From Streptomyces parvulus (GTDB taxonomy: Bacteria > Actinomycetota > Actinomycetes > Streptomycetales > Streptomycetaceae): DNA of 64,000 nt. Where the stretch lies: the NCBI RefSeq assembly GCF_014648855.1, contig NZ_BMRX01000002.1, positions 1-64,000 on the forward strand, read 5' to 3'. Made by a program: the position numbers and the translations under genes. The notes beneath the pieces are model-generated. The model saw only the letters and a list, made by a program, of their open reading frames with translations, made no database searches and had not been told where the DNA came from. Positions 46,501-54,472 of this stretch are shown piece after piece. Each line of letters begins with the position of its first letter. Position 1 is the stretch's first letter.

Positions 46501-47491
46501 CTCCGACGCCACCGGGGAGGCGGAGCGGCTGCGGGCCGAGGCCGCCGACACCGTGGGCTCCGCCCAGCAGCACGCGGAGCGGATCCGCACCGAGGCCGAC
46601 CGGGTGCGGACCGAGGCGGCGGCGGAGGCCGAGCGGGTCACCACGGCCGCTCGCGAGGAGGCCGAGCGCACCCTGGACGAGGCCCGCAAGGACGCCAACA
46701 AGCGGCGTTCGGAGGCGGCCGAGCAGGTCGACACCCTCATCACGGAGACCACGTCCGAGGCGGACAAGCTGCTCGCCGAGGCTCAGCAGCAGGCGCAGAA
46801 GACCACCGCGGACGCCGAGGCGCAGGCCGACACGATGGTCGGCGCGGCGCGCACGGAGGCCGACCGGCTGGTCTCGGAGGCGACGGTCGAGGGCAACACC
46901 CGGGTGGAAAAGGCCCGTACCGACGCGGACGAACTGCTGGTCGGCGCCCGCCGGGACGCGACCGCCATAAGGGAGCGCGCGGAGGAGCTGCGCGAGCGTC
47001 TGACGTCGGAGATCGAGGAGCTGCACGAGCGGGCGCGGCGCGAGGCCGCCGAGACGATGAAGTCGGCGGGCGACCGCTGCGACGCGCTGATCAAGGCGGC
47101 CGAGGAGCAGCTGGCCAAGGCGGAGGCGAAGGCCAAGGAGCTGGTGTCGGAGGCCAACTCCGAGGCCGGCAAGGTGCGCATCGCCGCCGTCAAGAAGGCC
47201 GAAGGGCTGCTGAAGGAGGCCGAGCAGAAGAAGGCCACCCTGGTCCGGGAGGCCGAGGAGCTGAAGGCCGAGGCGGTCCAGGAGGCCAAGCGCACGGTCG
47301 ACGAGGGCAAGCGGGAGCTGGAGGTCCTGGTGCGGCGCCGCGAGGACATCAACGCGGAGATCTCGCGGGTGCAGGACGTGCTGGAGGCGCTGGAGTCCTT
47401 CGAGACGCCGGCGGGCGGCAAGGAGAACGGGGTGAAGGCCGGAGCCACGGTGGGCGCCCCACGTTCGGGTGGCAAGTCGTCAGACGGCTAG
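43577..47491 (+). CDS. scy: Scy, giant coiled-coil polarity scaffold
   Basis: 1304 residues, almost entirely coiled coil. After a short leader (VRGYESQEREPAADVDHLSRFEAEM) comes an N-terminal heptad segment to about residue 60, then more than 1100 residues of A/E/R/T-rich repeats with recurrent units like AEAERLRTEAA, the 51-residue hendecad-based repeat described for Scy and FilP. A C-terminal tail follows ALESFETPAGG. Scy organises DivIVA and growing hyphal tips in Streptomyces. GTG 43577 is chosen by family alignment; an in-frame TTG 43547 with a GGGAAG site is also possible. filP follows 207 bp later. Confidence 0.95.
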   Translation: MRGYESQEREPAADVDHLSRFEAEMKRLKTEREKAIQHAEDLGYQVEVLRAKLHEARRTIMSRPAFDGGDIGYQAEQLLRNAQTQADQLRSDAERELSQARAQTQRILQEHAEQAARLQAELHQEAVTRRQQLDQELAERRQTVESHVNENVAWAEQLRARTEQQARRLLDESRTEAEQALAAARAEAERLTSEARQRLTNDAESARAEAEQLLRRARTDAERLLNAASTQAQEATDHAEQLRTSTADESESARRQSQELSRAAERRMSEAEEALRKAQTEAEKVVTEAKEAAAKALAGAEATNEQRTRTAKEQVARLVGEATKDAENTRSEAEQLVAEARAEAERIVAEAAEKARTLTAEESATQLSKAAKTAEDVLNKASEDAKRTTKAAAEEAERIRTEAEAEADRLRAEAHDIAAELKGAAKDDTKEYRAKTVELQEEARRLRGEAEQLRSDAVAEGEKIRAEARKEAVAQIEEAARTAEELLAKAKADADELRQTATTDSEKVRTEAIERATTLRRQAEETLERTRAEAERHRAEAAERAEELQADAERAARELREETERAVEARKAEAAEDLTRLRTEAEEHRTAAEEALSEAREEGARLRREAAEESERLRTEAAERIRTLQQQAETEAERLRTEAAADASASRAEGESVAVRLRSEAAAEAERLKSEAQESADRVRAEAQSAAERIAAEASEALAAAQEEAARRRREAEELLGSARQEADQERERAREQSEELLASARNRVEEAQAEAVRLVEEADRRATEMVSAAEQHAQQVRDSVAGLHEQAQEEITGLRSAAEHAAERTRYEAEQEADRVRADAHAERERAAEDAGRLRREAREETEAAKTLAERTVSEAITEADRIRTDVSEHAQRVRTEASDAIAEAEQAASRTRADAREDANRIRSDAATQADTLITEASAEAERLTTQTAAETDRIRTETAAEAERVRTEAADEAERVRSEAGARAERLLSDATGEAERLRAEAADTVGSAQQHAERIRTEADRVRTEAAAEAERVTTAAREEAERTLDEARKDANKRRSEAAEQVDTLITETTSEADKLLAEAQQQAQKTTADAEAQADTMVGAARTEADRLVSEATVEGNTRVEKARTDADELLVGARRDATAIRERAEELRERLTSEIEELHERARREAAETMKSAGDRCDALIKAAEEQLAKAEAKAKELVSEANSEAGKVRIAAVKKAEGLLKEAEQKKATLVREAEELKAEAVQEAKRTVDEGKRELEVLVRRREDINAEISRVQDVLEALESFETPAGGKENGVKAGATVGAPRSGGKSSDG

Positions 47492-47698
47492 CGTGCGGGG
47501 CGGTTTCGGTGTCTCCTGGAGGTCTTTGGCCGACTCCCCGTCAGACCCTTGACCAGAACTTTGGCAAGCCATCCGCGGGTCAGCCACTCAAAAGAGGTGT
47601 CATTCTCCGTATCAAACGTGCATCCGCTCGATGACACACCGCATTGGCGCCTAGGATTCCCTCTATCACCTCACCCGGTCTCTTTCGACAGGAACCCC
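47492..47698 (+). promoter_or_regulatory. filP upstream region
   Basis: 207 bp between scy and filP. TTGACC near 47549 and TAGGAT near 47653 are separate promoter-like elements; the second would give a leader of roughly 40 nt. No terminator-like hairpin was found after scy. Confidence 0.35.
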
Positions 47699-48631
47699 AT
47701 GAGCGACACTTCCCCCTACGGCTTCGAGCTTGTGCGGCGTGGGTACGACCGCGCTCAGGTGGACGAACGAATCTCCAAGCTCGTCTCCGACCGTGACAGC
47801 GCTCTCGCCCGCATCACCGCTCTGGAAAAGCGCATCGAGGAGCTCCACCTCGAGACCCAGAACGCCCAGGCCCAGGTCAACGACGCCGAGCCGTCGTACG
47901 CCGGTCTCGGCGCCCGGGTCGAGAAGATCCTGCGGCTCGCCGAGGAAGAGGCGAAGGACCTGCGCGAGGAGGCCCGTCGCGCGGCCGAGCAGCACCGCGA
48001 GCTGGCCGAGTCCTCGGCCCAGCAGGTGCGCAACGACGCGGAGTCCTACGCCGCCGAGCGCAAGGCCAAGGCCGAGGACGAGGGCGTCCGGATCGTCGAG
48101 AAGGCCAAGGGCGACGCCTCGCAGCTGCGCTCCGAGGCGCAGAAGGACGCGCAGTCCAAGCGCGACGAGGCCGACGCCCTGTTCGAGGAGACCCGCGCCA
48201 AGGCCGCGCAGGCCGCCGCCGACTTCGAGACGAACCTCGCCAAGCGCCGCGAGCAGTCGGAGCGCGACCTGGCCTCCCGTCAGGCCAAGGCCGAGAAGCG
48301 CCTCGCGGAGATCGAGCACCGCGCCGAGCAGCTGCGCCTGGAGGCGGAGAAGCTGCGCACGGACGCCGAGCGCCGCGCCCGCCAGACCGTCGAGACCGCG
48401 CAGCGCCAGTCCGAGGACATCGTGGCCGACGCCAACGCCAAGGCCGACCGGATCCGTTCGGAATCGGAGCGCGAGCTGGCCGCCCTCACCAACCGCCGCG
48501 ACTCCATCAACGCGCAGCTCACCAACGTGCGCGAGATGCTGGCGTCCCTCACGGGCGCCGCGGTGGCCGCCGGTACGCCGGCCGAGGACGAGTCGGTCTC
48601 CCGCGGGGTGCCGGCCCAGCAGTCCCGCTGA
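47699..48631 (+). CDS. filP: FilP, intermediate-filament-like coiled-coil protein
   Basis: 310 residues, the same length as S. coelicolor FilP. The N-terminal MSDTSPYGFELVRRGYDRAQVDERI resembles a DivIVA-type motif, followed by a short coiled coil (25-60), a hinge near DAEPSYAGLGARVEK, and a long rod with the Scy-like repeat. It forms filaments in vitro, adds hyphal rigidity and interacts with DivIVA and Scy. ATG follows AGGAA. A terminator lies after the stop. Confidence 0.96.
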   Translation: MSDTSPYGFELVRRGYDRAQVDERISKLVSDRDSALARITALEKRIEELHLETQNAQAQVNDAEPSYAGLGARVEKILRLAEEEAKDLREEARRAAEQHRELAESSAQQVRNDAESYAAERKAKAEDEGVRIVEKAKGDASQLRSEAQKDAQSKRDEADALFEETRAKAAQAAADFETNLAKRREQSERDLASRQAKAEKRLAEIEHRAEQLRLEAEKLRTDAERRARQTVETAQRQSEDIVADANAKADRIRSESERELAALTNRRDSINAQLTNVREMLASLTGAAVAAGTPAEDESVSRGVPAQQSR

Positions 48632-48667
48632 CGCGGACGTACCGCGGCGGAACACGAGCGGAACAAA

Positions 48668-48709
48668 GGACGAGGCCTTCTGTCACTGGGGTGGCAGTGG
48701 GCCTCGTCC
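48668..48709 (+). terminator. Two-level terminator hairpin after filP
   Basis: Outer stem GGACGAGGCC (48668-48677) with GGCCTCGTCC (48700-48709), and inner stem CACTG (48684-48688) with CAGTG (48695-48699). The next promoter begins immediately after it. Confidence 0.7.
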
Positions 48710-48714
48710 CGTTC

Positions 48715-48720
48715 TAGCGT
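48715..48720 (+). promoter_or_regulatory. TAGCGT -10 hexamer, leaderless start of ABC pair 1
   Basis: TAGCGT lies 7 nt before ATG 48728, just after the filP terminator. This supports ATG 48728 over the in-frame GTG 48719 that overlaps the hexamer. Confidence 0.55.
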
Positions 48721-48727
48721 GGGCGCC

Positions 48728-49711
48728 ATGATCGAGCTCGAGGGGCTGACCAAGCGGTACGGCGAGAAGGTGGCGGTCAACAATCTCTCCTTCACCGTCA
48801 GACCCGGCATCATCACGGGCTTTCTCGGCCCGAACGGGGCGGGCAAGTCCACCACCATGCGCATGGTGCTGGGCCTGGACCGGCCGACCGCCGGGGACGT
48901 GCGGATCAACGGCAAGCACTACGACCAGCTGACGGACCCGCTGACGTACATCGGGGCGCTGCTGGAGGCCAAGGCCTGGCACGGCGGGCGCAGCGCCTAC
49001 AACCACCTGCTGTGCCTGGCGCAGAGCAACGGCATCCCGGCGACCCGGGTCCGCGAGGTGCTGGACACGGTCGGGCTGTCGGCGGTGGCGAGGAAGAAGA
49101 CCAAGGGGTTCTCGCTCGGCATGGGCCAGCGGCTCGGCATCGCCGGCGCACTGCTCGGCGACCCTCGGATCCTGATGTTCGACGAGCCGGTCAACGGCCT
49201 CGACCCCGAGGGCATCCACTGGATCCGCAACCTGATGAAGACCCTGGCCGGGCAGGGCCGCACGGTCTTCGTCTCCTCCCACCTGATGAGCGAGATGGCG
49301 CTGACCGCGGACCACCTGGTGGTCATCGGCCAGGGCAGGCTGCTGGCGGACACCTCGATGGCCGACTTCATCGCGGAGAACTCGCGCAGCTTCGTCCGGA
49401 TCCGCACCCCGCACCGCGAGCGGCTGCTCGACGCGCTGCACGGCGCCGGCATCGAGGTCGTCGACAGCGGCGCCGAGGTGCTGGAGGTCGACGGCGACAA
49501 GTCGGAGGCGGTCGGCGAGCTGGCGGCGCGCAACCAGGTCGTGCTGCACGAGCTGAGTCCGCAGCGGGCCTCGCTGGAGGAGGCGTTCATGCAGCTGACG
49601 GCGGAGTCCGTGGAGTACCACGCGCACGACGGGCAGCCGGCCGGCCCGGTGCCGCCGCAGCAGCAGCAACAGCCTCAGCAGCCGTGGGGCAGCGACTGGA
49701 AGAGGGGTTGA
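48728..49711 (+). CDS. ABC-2 exporter ATPase 1 (BcrA type)
   Basis: 327 residues. Walker A GPNGAGKST, signature SLGMGQRLGIAGALLGDP (the variant seen in BcrA-type exporters rather than LSGGQ), Walker B ILMFDEPVNGLDP and the SSHLMSEM switch. The C-terminal extension ends in a glutamine/proline run (PPQQQQQPQQPW). It starts MIELEGLTKRYG, aligned with the paralogue at 50651. It is operonic with the permease 2 nt downstream. Export substrate unknown. Confidence 0.92.
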   Translation: MIELEGLTKRYGEKVAVNNLSFTVRPGIITGFLGPNGAGKSTTMRMVLGLDRPTAGDVRINGKHYDQLTDPLTYIGALLEAKAWHGGRSAYNHLLCLAQSNGIPATRVREVLDTVGLSAVARKKTKGFSLGMGQRLGIAGALLGDPRILMFDEPVNGLDPEGIHWIRNLMKTLAGQGRTVFVSSHLMSEMALTADHLVVIGQGRLLADTSMADFIAENSRSFVRIRTPHRERLLDALHGAGIEVVDSGAEVLEVDGDKSEAVGELAARNQVVLHELSPQRASLEEAFMQLTAESVEYHAHDGQPAGPVPPQQQQQPQQPWGSDWKRG

Positions 49712-49713
49712 GC

Positions 49714-50484
49714 ATGGCGACGGCACAGGTGGTCCGGTCGGAGTGGACCAAGATCCGTTCGGTCGCGTCCACGGTGTGGACGCTGTCCCTCGCCGTGGTC
49801 GTCACCATCGCGCTCGGCATGCTGATCTCGGCGCTGTCGAAGAGCGAGTTCGACGGCATGAGCGAGCGGGACCAGCTCGCCTTCGACCCGACCTTCATCA
49901 GCTTCGCCGGCACCAGCCTCGGCCAGCTGGCGATGATCGTGTTCGGCGTGCTGGTGGTGGGCAACGAGTACAGCTCCGGGATGATCCGCACCTCGCTGGC
50001 GGCCGTGCCCCGGCGGGGCAGCTTCCTGTTCAGCAAGATCGCGGTGGCCACGGCCCTCGCCTTCGTCGTGGCCATGATCACCAGCTTCGCCACCTTCTTC
50101 CTCGGGCAGGCGATGCTGGGCGACCTCAAGGCCTCGATCGGCGATCCGGGCGTGCTGCGGGCGGTGATCGGCGGCGGCCTCTACATGACGCTGATCGCGA
50201 TGTTCTCGATGGGCGTCGCGGCGATGCTGCGCTCGCCGATGCTGTCGCTGGGCATCCTGATGCCGTTCTTCTTCCTGATCTCCAACATCCTGGGCAACGT
50301 CCCGGCCACGGAGAAGGTCGGCCGCTTCCTGCCCGACCAGGCCGGCAGCAGGATCATGCAGGTGGTCACGCCGGTCGACGACGACGTCCCGTACGGCCCG
50401 TGGGGCGGCCTCGGCATCATGGTCCTGTGGGTGATCGTGTCCTTGATCGGCGGCTACGTGGTCCTGAAGCGGCGCGACGCCTAG
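49714..50484 (+). CDS. ABC-2 exporter permease 1
   Basis: 256 residues, six membrane helices. It begins VVRSEWTKIRSVASTVWTL, the SEWTKIRS motif common to this actinobacterial permease family, and contains GNEYSSGMIRTSLAAVPRRG. It ends GGYVVLKRRDA. ATG is 2 nt after the ATPase stop with GAGGGG upstream. It is the partner of the preceding ATPase and a paralogue of the permease at 51904. Confidence 0.9.
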   Translation: MATAQVVRSEWTKIRSVASTVWTLSLAVVVTIALGMLISALSKSEFDGMSERDQLAFDPTFISFAGTSLGQLAMIVFGVLVVGNEYSSGMIRTSLAAVPRRGSFLFSKIAVATALAFVVAMITSFATFFLGQAMLGDLKASIGDPGVLRAVIGGGLYMTLIAMFSMGVAAMLRSPMLSLGILMPFFFLISNILGNVPATEKVGRFLPDQAGSRIMQVVTPVDDDVPYGPWGGLGIMVLWVIVSLIGGYVVLKRRDA

Positions 50485-50527
50485 GGCGCCGGGACGGGTC
50501 AGGGGCGGGGTGCCGGCAGGTGTACCG

Positions 50528-50576
50528 GACGGTTCCGTGGGGCGTCTGATTTTGCCCGGGCTTGAACGGAACCGTC
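50528..50576. promoter_or_regulatory. Spaced inverted repeat upstream of ABC pair 2
   Basis: GACGGTTCCGT (50528-50538) and its exact complement ACGGAACCGTC (50566-50576), 27 nt apart. The right arm overlaps TTGAAC, a possible -35, with TATCCT about 19 nt beyond. It may be a two-site operator or the hairpin ending ABC pair 1. Confidence 0.5.
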
Positions 50577-50650
50577 AGGGCCTGGATATCCTCCTAAGCC
50601 TTACGGGGGCGTGTGCCCTGCTGTCCTGAACCTTTCGATGGGTGCGGAGC

Positions 50651-51907
50651 ATGATCGAGGCTGTCGGCCTGACCAAGCGATACGGCGACAAGACCGCCGT
50701 GTACAACCTCTCCTTCCAGGTGCGGCCCGGTGCCGTCACCGGCTTCCTCGGGCCCAACGGCTCCGGCAAGTCGACGACGATGCGGATGATCCTCGGCCTG
50801 GACAACCCCACCGCGGGGCACGTGACGATCGGCGGCCACCCGTACCGCAAGCTGCCCAACGCGGCGCGCCACGTCGGCGCGCTGCTGGACGCCAAGGCGG
50901 TGCACGGCGGCCGGGCCGCCCGCAACCACCTGCTCAGCCTCGCCCAGCTGTCCGGCATCCCGGCCCGCCGGGTGGACGAGGTGCTCGGCGTGGTCGGCCT
51001 CCAGGACGTGGCCAAGCGGCGCTCCAAGGGCTTCTCGCTCGGCATGGGCCAGCGGCTCGGCATCGCCGCGGCGCTGCTCGGCGACCCCCAGGTGCTGCTC
51101 TTCGACGAGCCGGTCAACGGCCTCGACCCCGAGGGCATCCACTGGGTGCGCAATCTGATGAAGGCGCTCGCGGCGGAGGGCCGCACCGTCTTCGTCTCCT
51201 CGCACCTGATGAGCGAGATGGCGCTCACCGCGGACCACCTGATCGTCATCGGGCGCGGCCAGCTGCTCGCCGACATGAGCGTGACGGAGTTCATCTCGGC
51301 CAACTCCGCCGACTTCGCGCGGGTGCGGACGCCGGACTCCGAGCCGCAGCTGCGCGAGAAGCTGACCGGCGCGCTGACCGAGGCCGGCGGCCACGTGCTG
51401 CCCGAGCAGGACGGCGCGCTGCGCGTGACCGGCCTCCCTCTCCCCCGGATCAGCGACATCGCGCACGGCAGCGACGTCCGGCTGTGGGAGCTGTCGCCGC
51501 ACCAGGCCTCCCTGGAGGAGGCGTACATGCGGATGACGCAGGGCGCCGTGGACTACCGGTCGACCGCGGACCAGAAGGCGGGCCTCCAGCAGCCGCTGCC
51601 GCCGGGCGCGCAGCCGCCGATGCCGGTGCCCGGTCAGGGCCAGCCCGGCTGGTACGCCCCGCCGCCGCCCCAGCAGGGCGGTCAGCCCTTCGCGGCGGCG
51701 CAGGGCGCGCCCGGCCACGCCCCCGCGGGTCCGTACGGCGCCCCGGCGGCGCCCGGCGCACCGCCGGCCAACCCGTACGCGGCCCAGCAGCCGCCGCGGC
51801 CGTCCGGGCCCGCCGCCCCGGCCCCCGCGCCGCCCGCCGCGAGCCCCGCCCCGCTGCCCGCCTCCGCGCCCGTCACCAACCCGACCAAGCCCGAGGACGC
51901 CCGATGA
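50651..51907 (+). CDS. ABC-2 exporter ATPase 2 with long Pro/Ala/Gln tail
   Basis: 418 residues. Same core as ATPase 1: GPNGSGKST, FSLGMGQRLGIAAALLGDP, LLFDEPVNGLDPEGIHW. About 115 C-terminal residues are Pro, Ala, Gly and Gln-rich (QQPLPPGAQPPM, QPGWYAPPPPQQ, APAPAPPAASPAP) and probably disordered. The start ATG 50651 aligns with the paralogue; in-frame GTG 50642 is an alternative. The stop overlaps the next permease (ATGA). Confidence 0.9.
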   Translation: MIEAVGLTKRYGDKTAVYNLSFQVRPGAVTGFLGPNGSGKSTTMRMILGLDNPTAGHVTIGGHPYRKLPNAARHVGALLDAKAVHGGRAARNHLLSLAQLSGIPARRVDEVLGVVGLQDVAKRRSKGFSLGMGQRLGIAAALLGDPQVLLFDEPVNGLDPEGIHWVRNLMKALAAEGRTVFVSSHLMSEMALTADHLIVIGRGQLLADMSVTEFISANSADFARVRTPDSEPQLREKLTGALTEAGGHVLPEQDGALRVTGLPLPRISDIAHGSDVRLWELSPHQASLEEAYMRMTQGAVDYRSTADQKAGLQQPLPPGAQPPMPVPGQGQPGWYAPPPPQQGGQPFAAAQGAPGHAPAGPYGAPAAPGAPPANPYAAQQPPRPSGPAAPAPAPPAASPAPLPASAPVTNPTKPEDAR

Positions 51908-52773
51908 GCACGCCCCAGCCGCCGACCCCGCAGGCCGCCCCCGACTGGCACCCGGCGCCCGCCTCGCCGTACCCCACCTACACGTCGCCGATCCCGGTGG
52001 TGCGCACGACCCTCGTGCACGCGCTCGCCTCCGAGTGGACGAAGATCAAGTCAGTGCGCTCGACGATGTGGACGCTCGGCGTGTTCGTCCTGCTGGTCAT
52101 CGGCATCGGGCTGCTGACCGGCGCGGTGGTGGCGAACTCGTCCTCCGACCTGGCCGGCGAGAGCGCGCTGAGCCTCGGCTTCTTCGGGCTGCTGCTCGGC
52201 AGCATCTGCGTGATCACGCTCGGCGTGATGACCACCGCCTCGGAGTACGGCACCGGCATGATCCGTACGACGATGACGGCCTGCCCGAGCCGCGGCCGGG
52301 TGCTGACGGCGAAGGCGATCGTCTTCTTCCTGGTCGCCTTCGTGGTGACGCTGGTCTCCGCGACGCTGGTCGCCCTCGCGCACGTCGCCATGCTGGAGGG
52401 CAACGGCGCGGCCGACCCCACCGGCACCGAGTGGCTGAAGGGCACCGTCGGCGTCTCGCTGTACATCGCGCTGCTCGGCCTGCTCTCGCTGGCCGTCGGC
52501 TCGGTCATCCGGCACTCGGCGGGCGCCATCACCATCATGATCGGCGTGCTGCTCGCGCCGCTTGTGATCGCGCTGTTCATGTTCTCGGAGTCCCTGAAGG
52601 ACGTCCAGCAGGCCCTGTTCGAGTACTCGATCCCGAACCAGATGAGCATCTTCTACGCCAACTCGCTCTCCGAGTCGGGCCCCTCGGGCTGGGATCCGCT
52701 GTGGATCCTGCTCGGTGTGACGGCGGCCGCGTTCGCCGGCGCCTTCGCGCTGCTGGAGAAGCGGGACGTCTGA
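51904..52773 (+). CDS. ABC-2 exporter permease 2
   Basis: 289 residues. A Pro-rich cytoplasmic leader (about 1-35) precedes LASEWTKIKSVRSTMWTLGVF and six membrane helices, with ASEYGTGMIRTTMTACPSRG corresponding to the same loop in permease 1. It ends LLEKRDV. It overlaps ATPase 2 by 4 nt. It is paralogous to 49714-50484, so the two pairs arose by duplication. Confidence 0.9.
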   Translation: MSTPQPPTPQAAPDWHPAPASPYPTYTSPIPVVRTTLVHALASEWTKIKSVRSTMWTLGVFVLLVIGIGLLTGAVVANSSSDLAGESALSLGFFGLLLGSICVITLGVMTTASEYGTGMIRTTMTACPSRGRVLTAKAIVFFLVAFVVTLVSATLVALAHVAMLEGNGAADPTGTEWLKGTVGVSLYIALLGLLSLAVGSVIRHSAGAITIMIGVLLAPLVIALFMFSESLKDVQQALFEYSIPNQMSIFYANSLSESGPSGWDPLWILLGVTAAAFAGAFALLEKRDV

Positions 52774-52779
52774 GGCGGC

Positions 52780-53112
52780 TCAGAACCTGGGCGCGTTACG
52801 GGACCGCTGCACCCGCGTGGTGCGGCGGTCCTTCGCGTTCCAGCAGGCCTTGTGCCAGTGCCGGCGGTCGTCGACACCCGAGTGCGCGGGCCAGGCCACC
52901 ACGTGCGGGACGCCGTCCGGAATCAGCTGGTCGCAGCCCGGGCAGCGGTACGACTTCCCCTGTGCGCTCGCGCCCGCCACGTGCCGGACGTTCCACTCCT
53001 CGCCCTGCCAGCTCTCCGACGACTGCCAGCCGCCGTAGCGTCCGGCACCGTCGTCCTCGGCGCTCCGGCCGGACGAACCGGATCCGTTGGGTCGGTTGCG
53101 ACGCGGGGACAC
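52780..53112 (-). CDS. Small protein with probable zinc site
   Basis: 110 residues. A Ser/Gly-rich N-terminal half, then C57-P-G-C60, H70 and H87-K-A-C90: a Cys4/His-type pattern (CxxC ... HxxC) likely to bind zinc. The C-terminus is basic (KDRRTTRVQRSRN). GTG 53112 is preferred because GAGGT lies 5 nt upstream; GTG 53124 is alternative. It is convergent with permease 2 (6-bp gap). Databases have called such proteins ATP/GTP-binding, but no P-loop is visible. Function unknown. Confidence 0.7.
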   Translation of the reverse strand: MSPRRNRPNGSGSSGRSAEDDGAGRYGGWQSSESWQGEEWNVRHVAGASAQGKSYRCPGCDQLIPDGVPHVVAWPAHSGVDDRRHWHKACWNAKDRRTTRVQRSRNAPRF

Positions 53113-53367
53113 GGGACACCTCACGGAGCTATACAGGAAGTACGGGCGGCGTCCAGCCTACGCGGCACGGACAGGGGTACGCGTACGCCGCCAAACACCG
53201 CAACTCCCCCGTGCGGTGTTTCCGTCGGCGCCCCGCGCGCCCCGCCGCGACGGCCGATTCTCCAGACAATCCGCAAAATCCTCCGTCCGGCCGTGTCCTC
53301 GGCACGTGTCAGGCGGTTATGCCGTGTGGGGGAGCTCCGTGTCGGGGCCGAGGAAGCGGGAAAAGCA

Positions 53368-54396
53368 ATGCGCGTTGGAAGTTTCGTGTTGGGGGCCCAG
53401 TTCCCGGGCCAGGGTCAGGGGGAGGCGCTGCACCGCGCGGTCCGCTCGGCCGAGGTCGCCGAGGAGGCCGGGCTCGACGCCGTCTGGCTGGCCGAGCACC
53501 ACTTCGTGCCGTACGGCACGTGTCCGTCGGCCGTGACGCTGGCCGCGCTGCTGCTGGGCCGCACCCGGCGCATCCGGGTCGGCACCGCGGTCAGCGTGCT
53601 GCCCACCGTCCACCCCGTGGCGCTCGGCGAGCAGGCCGCGCTGCTGCACGTCACGAGCGGGGGCCGGTTCTCGCTGGGCGTCGGCCGGGGCGGCCCGTGG
53701 GTCGACCTGGAGGTCTTCGGCGCGGGCCTGGAGGCGTACGAGCAGGGGTTCCCGGAGTCGCTCGACCTCCTGGTCCGCTGGCTGCGCGAGCCGGCCGTGG
53801 GCGCCTCGGGGGAGCGCTTCAGCTTCCGCGAGGTGCCCGTCGTCCCGCGCCCCTCGGAGGCGCTCTCGGAGGCGGCGGGGCCGGAGGTCGTCGTCGCCTG
53901 CACCTCTCCGTCGAGCGTGCGCACGGCGGCCGAGCGGGGGCTGCCCATGCTGCTGGGCATGCACGTCGGCGACGAGGAGAAGGCCGAGATGGTCGCCCTG
54001 TGGCGGCGCCACGCGCGAGCTGCCGGACGCCCGGCGGCGGAGGTCGACGGCGCGGCCCACGTGTCGGCCGGCGTCTGCCAGATCGCCGACCGGCGCACCG
54101 ACGCGGCGGAGACGCTGCTCAAGGCGATGCCGGGCTGGCTGCGGCAGGGCCTGGGCGCGCACGTCACCGTGGACGGCCGGACCCGGCGCATGCGCGACCC
54201 GCACGAGTACACCGAACTGCTCTGCGGGCTGCACCCGGTGGGCACGCCCCGGCTCTGCGCGGACCGGCTGGCGGCGACCTCCGAGCGCACCGGCATCTCC
54301 CGCTTCGCGCTGCTCGTCGAGGGCTCCGGGGACCTCGCGGCGACCGAGGAGAACGTACGGCGCCTCGGCGCCGAGGTGCTCCCCCAGCTCAGCTGA
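53368..54396 (+). CDS. LLM-class (F420/FMN-dependent) oxidoreductase
   Basis: 342 residues, luciferase-like TIM barrel. MRVGSFVLGAQFPGQGQGEALHRAVRSAEVAEEAGLDAVWLAEHHF is the typical opening, with WLAEHHF near the active site, and VHPVALGEQAALLHVTSGGRFSLGVGRGG forms the core. The cofactor (F420 or FMN) and substrate cannot be fixed from sequence; F420 is common in actinobacteria. ATG 53368 follows GGAAGCGGGAA. A 255-bp gap upstream has no gene. Confidence 0.85.
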   Translation: MRVGSFVLGAQFPGQGQGEALHRAVRSAEVAEEAGLDAVWLAEHHFVPYGTCPSAVTLAALLLGRTRRIRVGTAVSVLPTVHPVALGEQAALLHVTSGGRFSLGVGRGGPWVDLEVFGAGLEAYEQGFPESLDLLVRWLREPAVGASGERFSFREVPVVPRPSEALSEAAGPEVVVACTSPSSVRTAAERGLPMLLGMHVGDEEKAEMVALWRRHARAAGRPAAEVDGAAHVSAGVCQIADRRTDAAETLLKAMPGWLRQGLGAHVTVDGRTRRMRDPHEYTELLCGLHPVGTPRLCADRLAATSERTGISRFALLVEGSGDLAATEENVRRLGAEVLPQLS

Positions 54397-54472
54397 GGCC
54401 GTGGGCGGGGAGCTTGCCGCTCCGGTACAGAACTGCACCTCCCGCGTACGGAGCGGCAAGCGGACGACTCGG

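Noticed and set aside
42977..47026. 1349-codon minus-strand open frame opposite scy
   Set aside because: It is the antisense of the highly repetitive, GC-biased scy gene; Leu/Arg/Gly-only composition, no ribosome site, no domain.
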